Of a stretch of 64,000 bases of DNA, positions 61,579 through 64,000 are shown piece by piece. Made by a program: the position numbers and the translations under genes. The notes below the pieces were generated by a model that worked only from the letters and a program-made list of their open reading frames with translations, made no database searches and had not been told where the DNA came from. The DNA is from Virgibacillus salarius (lineage in GTDB: Bacteria; Bacillota; Bacilli; Bacillales; Amphibacillaceae), in assembly GCF_039521925.1 (NCBI RefSeq), contig NZ_BAAACY010000099.1, positions 1-64,000 of the forward strand, in the 5' to 3' direction. Every line of letters starts with the position of its first letter. Positions within the stretch are counted from its first letter, which is position 1.

Positions 61579-61603
61579 GAGCTGTCCCCAAAAAAGACAG
61601 CTC
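61579..61603. terminator. Hairpin downstream of sucD
   Basis: GAGCTGTC (61579-61586) and GACAGCTC (61596-61603) form a perfect 8-bp stem with a nine-base loop, with more pairing possible outside. The T tract on the minus strand is weak. It could end sucCD transcripts before dprA. Confidence 0.45.
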
Positions 61604-61605
61604 TC

Positions 61606-61765
61606 TCTTCCTACACAACTGAAATATACTCTTCTACGAAGTACAGCTTCCTTGAACAAGCGCCATTCACTACAGGGTTTCACGGCGGCTCACTCTACTC
61701 GTTAGAATCTTACCTATTCCAGTTGCATCTACCCGAACCTTTACAGGAGAACCCTTTCTGGTTCG
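61606..61765 (-). repeat. Unassigned sequence between sucD and dprA
   Basis: Read on the minus strand, this block holds a hairpin from GAACC / GGTTC, a 32-codon frame of no known family, and a tail TTCAAGGAAGCTGTAC...GTA...GAAGAGTATATTTCA. That tail resembles the right ends of IS200/IS605-type elements, where a TnpB gene's 3' end and its guide RNA overlap. No tnpB-like protein can be found here, so this would at best be a remnant. Confidence 0.3.
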
Positions 61766-61773
61766 CATATTAA

Positions 61774-62676
61774 TTAATGTGTTTTACATGTTTCTTTAAT
61801 ACCATTCTCCTCTAGGGCTTTAATCATTGTTTCACCCATTACCGCAGGAGTTTCTGCGACTTTAATACCACACTCATTCATAACACGAATTTTTTCGTCA
61901 GCAGTTCCTTTTCCACCAGAAATAATTGCACCTGCGTGACCCATGCGTTTCCCTGGAGGTGCAGTAGCCCCACCGATAAATCCTACCACAGGTTTCTTCA
62001 TATTTGCTTTTACCCACTGTGCTGCTTCTTCTTCAGCTGTGCCGCCGATTTCTCCAATCATTATAACAGCATACGTATCAGGGTCTTCATTAAAAGCAGA
62101 TAGTACGTCGATAAAGTTCGTACCGTTTACTGGGTCACCACCGATACCAACTGCTGTGGACTGCCCATACCCTGCTTCAGACAACTGATGAACTGCTTCA
62201 TAAGTTAATGTACCTGAACGGGAAACGACACCTATATGTCCTTTCTTATGAATGTAGCCTGGCATGATACCAATTTTACTTTCATCAGCAGTAATTACAC
62301 CTGGACAGTTTGGACCAACCAATCGAGTTTTCTTACCTTCCATATAACGTTTCACTTTAACCATGTCCATAACTGGAATATGTTCTGTGATACAAATAAC
62401 TAAATCTAGTTCTGCATCCACTGCTTCGATAATCGCATCAGCAGCAAATGGAGCAGGTACATAAATAACAGATGCTGTAGCACCAGTTGTATCTACGGCA
62501 TCCTTTACAGTATTAAATACAGGTACTCCTTCTACTTCAGTACCGCCTTTTTTAGGTGTAACCCCACCAACAATTTTTGTACCGTATTCAAGCATTTGTT
62601 TCGTGTGAAATTTTGCAGTTCCACCGGTAATACCTTGGACAATTACCTTTGTATCTTTATTAATATATACACTCAT
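61774..62676 (-). CDS. sucD: Succinate--CoA ligase, alpha subunit
   Basis: A 300-residue SucD of the citric acid cycle enzyme that converts succinyl-CoA to succinate with nucleotide triphosphate formation. The N-terminal CoA-binding domain starts KDTKVIVQGITGGTAKFHTKQML. The phosphorylated histidine is in GHAGAIISGGKGTADEK near residue 247. The ATG at 62676 has AGAAAGGA about 7 bases upstream. It follows sucC by 109 bases, with which it forms the operon. Confidence 0.97.
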   Translation of the reverse strand: MSVYINKDTKVIVQGITGGTAKFHTKQMLEYGTKIVGGVTPKKGGTEVEGVPVFNTVKDAVDTTGATASVIYVPAPFAADAIIEAVDAELDLVICITEHIPVMDMVKVKRYMEGKKTRLVGPNCPGVITADESKIGIMPGYIHKKGHIGVVSRSGTLTYEAVHQLSEAGYGQSTAVGIGGDPVNGTNFIDVLSAFNEDPDTYAVIMIGEIGGTAEEEAAQWVKANMKKPVVGFIGGATAPPGKRMGHAGAIISGGKGTADEKIRVMNECGIKVAETPAVMGETMIKALEENGIKETCKTH

Positions 62677-62785
62677 CTTCGTCCGTCCTTTCTGCAAGAT
62701 CTGTACAATATAATATAGTTCACGATCCTTTTACTTCTTGCCTTAAACAAGAATTTACATATAAATATTGTGGTCTAAAAATTCC

Positions 62786-63946
62786 TTACTTTACCATTGA
62801 AACTATCTTTTCAGCACCATCAGCCATTGAACCAGCCGATGTAATATTTAGCCCAGATTCTTCAAGAATTTTCTTACCTAATGAAACATTTGTACCTTCT
62901 AAACGTACAACGAGTGGAATTTCAAGCCCAACCTGTTTCGTAGCTTCTACAACACCTTCAGCGATAACATCACACTTCATAATTCCACCAAAGATGTTGA
63001 CAAAGATCCCTTTAACATTTGAATCAGATAAAATGATCTTAAATGCTTCCGTTACCTTCTCAGCAGTAGCACCACCACCAACATCAAGGAAGTTTGCCGG
63101 ATCACCGCCATAATGTTTAATAATATCCATTGTAGACATAGCAAGTCCAGCTCCATTTACCATGCAGCCAATATTTCCATCCAATGAAATATAACTTAAA
63201 TCATACTTAGAAGCTTCTATTTCCTTTTCATCTTCTTCATCTAAATCACGTAATTCCATAACATCTTTTTGACGGAATAAAGCGTTATCATCAAAATTTA
63301 ACTTGGAATCTAATGCTAAAACATCTCCATCACCCGTAGTTACTAATGGATTGATTTCTGCAATAGAACAATCTTTCTCTACAAAAGCATTGTACAAACT
63401 TGTCATAAATTTAACAGCTTTACCTATTAGTTCATCCGGAATATTAATATTAAATGCAAGTCTACGAGCTTGATAGCCTGACAAACCTACAACAGGATCA
63501 ATAACTTCCTTAAAGATTTTCTCAGGTGTTTCTGCTGCAACCTCTTCGATTTCTGTACCGCCTTCTTCTGAAGCCATCATTACTACACGAGAAGTAGCGC
63601 GATCAAGTACAACTCCAACATAATATTCCTTCTTAATGTCGCAGCCTTCTTCAATTAATAAACGTTTTACCTCTTTACCTTCTGGTCCAGTTTGATGTGT
63701 TACTAGTGTCTTTCCAAGTATTTCATCAGCGTATGTACGCACATCATCTAAATTTTTTGCGATTTTAACCCCACCGGCTTTACCACGTCCACCAGCATGG
63801 ATCTGAGCTTTTACCACTGTGACGTCGCTTCCCAATTTTTTTGCAGCTTCCACAGCTTCATCAACCGTATATGCAACGTATCCATTAGGAACATTAACAC
63901 CATATTTTCGCAAAATATCTTTGCCTTGATACTCATGAATGTTCAT
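62786..63946 (-). CDS. sucC: Succinate--CoA ligase [ADP-forming], beta subunit
   Basis: A 386-residue SucC with an N-terminal ATP-grasp domain. MNIHEYQGKDILRKYGV and VVKAQIHAGGRGKAGGVK are characteristic, and AEINPLVTT and the C-terminal NIFGGIMKCDVIAEG motif are present. The ATG at 63946 has GGGAGG 7 bases upstream; a six-residue extension is not supported. The gene is complete, with about 50 bases remaining to the window end. Confidence 0.97.
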   Translation of the reverse strand: MNIHEYQGKDILRKYGVNVPNGYVAYTVDEAVEAAKKLGSDVTVVKAQIHAGGRGKAGGVKIAKNLDDVRTYADEILGKTLVTHQTGPEGKEVKRLLIEEGCDIKKEYYVGVVLDRATSRVVMMASEEGGTEIEEVAAETPEKIFKEVIDPVVGLSGYQARRLAFNINIPDELIGKAVKFMTSLYNAFVEKDCSIAEINPLVTTGDGDVLALDSKLNFDDNALFRQKDVMELRDLDEEDEKEIEASKYDLSYISLDGNIGCMVNGAGLAMSTMDIIKHYGGDPANFLDVGGGATAEKVTEAFKIILSDSNVKGIFVNIFGGIMKCDVIAEGVVEATKQVGLEIPLVVRLEGTNVSLGKKILEESGLNITSAGSMADGAEKIVSMVK

Positions 63947-64000
63947 CCTTAATCCTCCCATCAAATTTCACTGCATTTCCATTGTATAAAAAAACAATAA

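Noticed and set aside
1..64000. CRISPR arrays, tRNA or rRNA genes, prophage, intact transposons, toxin-antitoxin or defence systems
   Set aside because: No regularly spaced direct repeats, tRNA-like folds or rRNA segments were seen, and no gene in the window belongs to these systems.

Overview
The window is AT-rich chromosomal DNA from an endospore-forming, flagellated member of the Bacillaceae, most like the Oceanobacillus/Virgibacillus group. I infer this from the gene order, which follows Bacillus subtilis from sucC to ymxH, from spore-family proteins (YlxY, YmxH) and from abundant intergenic palindromic repeats. I cannot fix the genus. Every gene I can support lies on the minus strand, so the natural reading direction runs from 64000 down to 1. 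Many genes start at TTG or GTG behind strong GGAGG-type ribosome binding sites, and those sites were used to choose starts.

In transcription order: (1) 63946-57563 holds sucC, sucD, dprA, topA and a small unknown gene. (2) 57275-53573 holds xerC, hslV, hslU and codY, with a good promoter and a terminator. (3) 53152-24338 is the large fla/che operon: flgB, flgC, fliE, fliF, fliG, fliH, fliI, fliJ, ylxF, fliK, flgD, a TIGR02530-type gene, flgE, swrD, fliL, fliM, fliY, cheY, fliO/fliZ, fliP, fliQ, fliR, flhB, flhA, flhF, flhG, cheB, cheA, cheW, cheC, cheD, sigD, a FapA-like gene, an unknown gene and swrB. It encodes the basal body, hook, export gate and ATPase, the C-ring switch, the chemotaxis signalling core and sigma-D. 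(4) 24116-17840 holds rpsB, tsf, pyrH, frr, uppS, cdsA and rasP. (5) 17487-13201 is polC. (6) 12888-7893 is the rimP, nusA, rnpM, rplGA, infB, ylxP, rbfA operon, then truB and ribF. (7) 5827-219 holds rpsO, pnp, ylxY, mlpA and ymxH.

Most of the window is ordinary core genome, and I do not see a new defence system, CRISPR array, prophage or intact transposon. The strongest anomaly is flhB, which has an in-frame TAG at its 67th codon in an otherwise complete gene. If real, it would cut off the export-switch protein and could abolish motility, unless translation restarts at an ATG downstream that has its own Shine-Dalgarno sequence. Next in interest, three genes usually found in this gene order are missing from their usual places: trmFO (between topA and xerC), proS (between rasP and polC) and dxr (between cdsA and rasP). 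Two of these gaps contain related copies of the same intergenic repeat in opposite orientation. Other points are a terminator-like hairpin in the rimP-nusA leader, a small SD-preceded reading frame between fliP and fliQ, a perfect hairpin just before swrD, and an unusual structured intergenic region between ymxH and mlpA.
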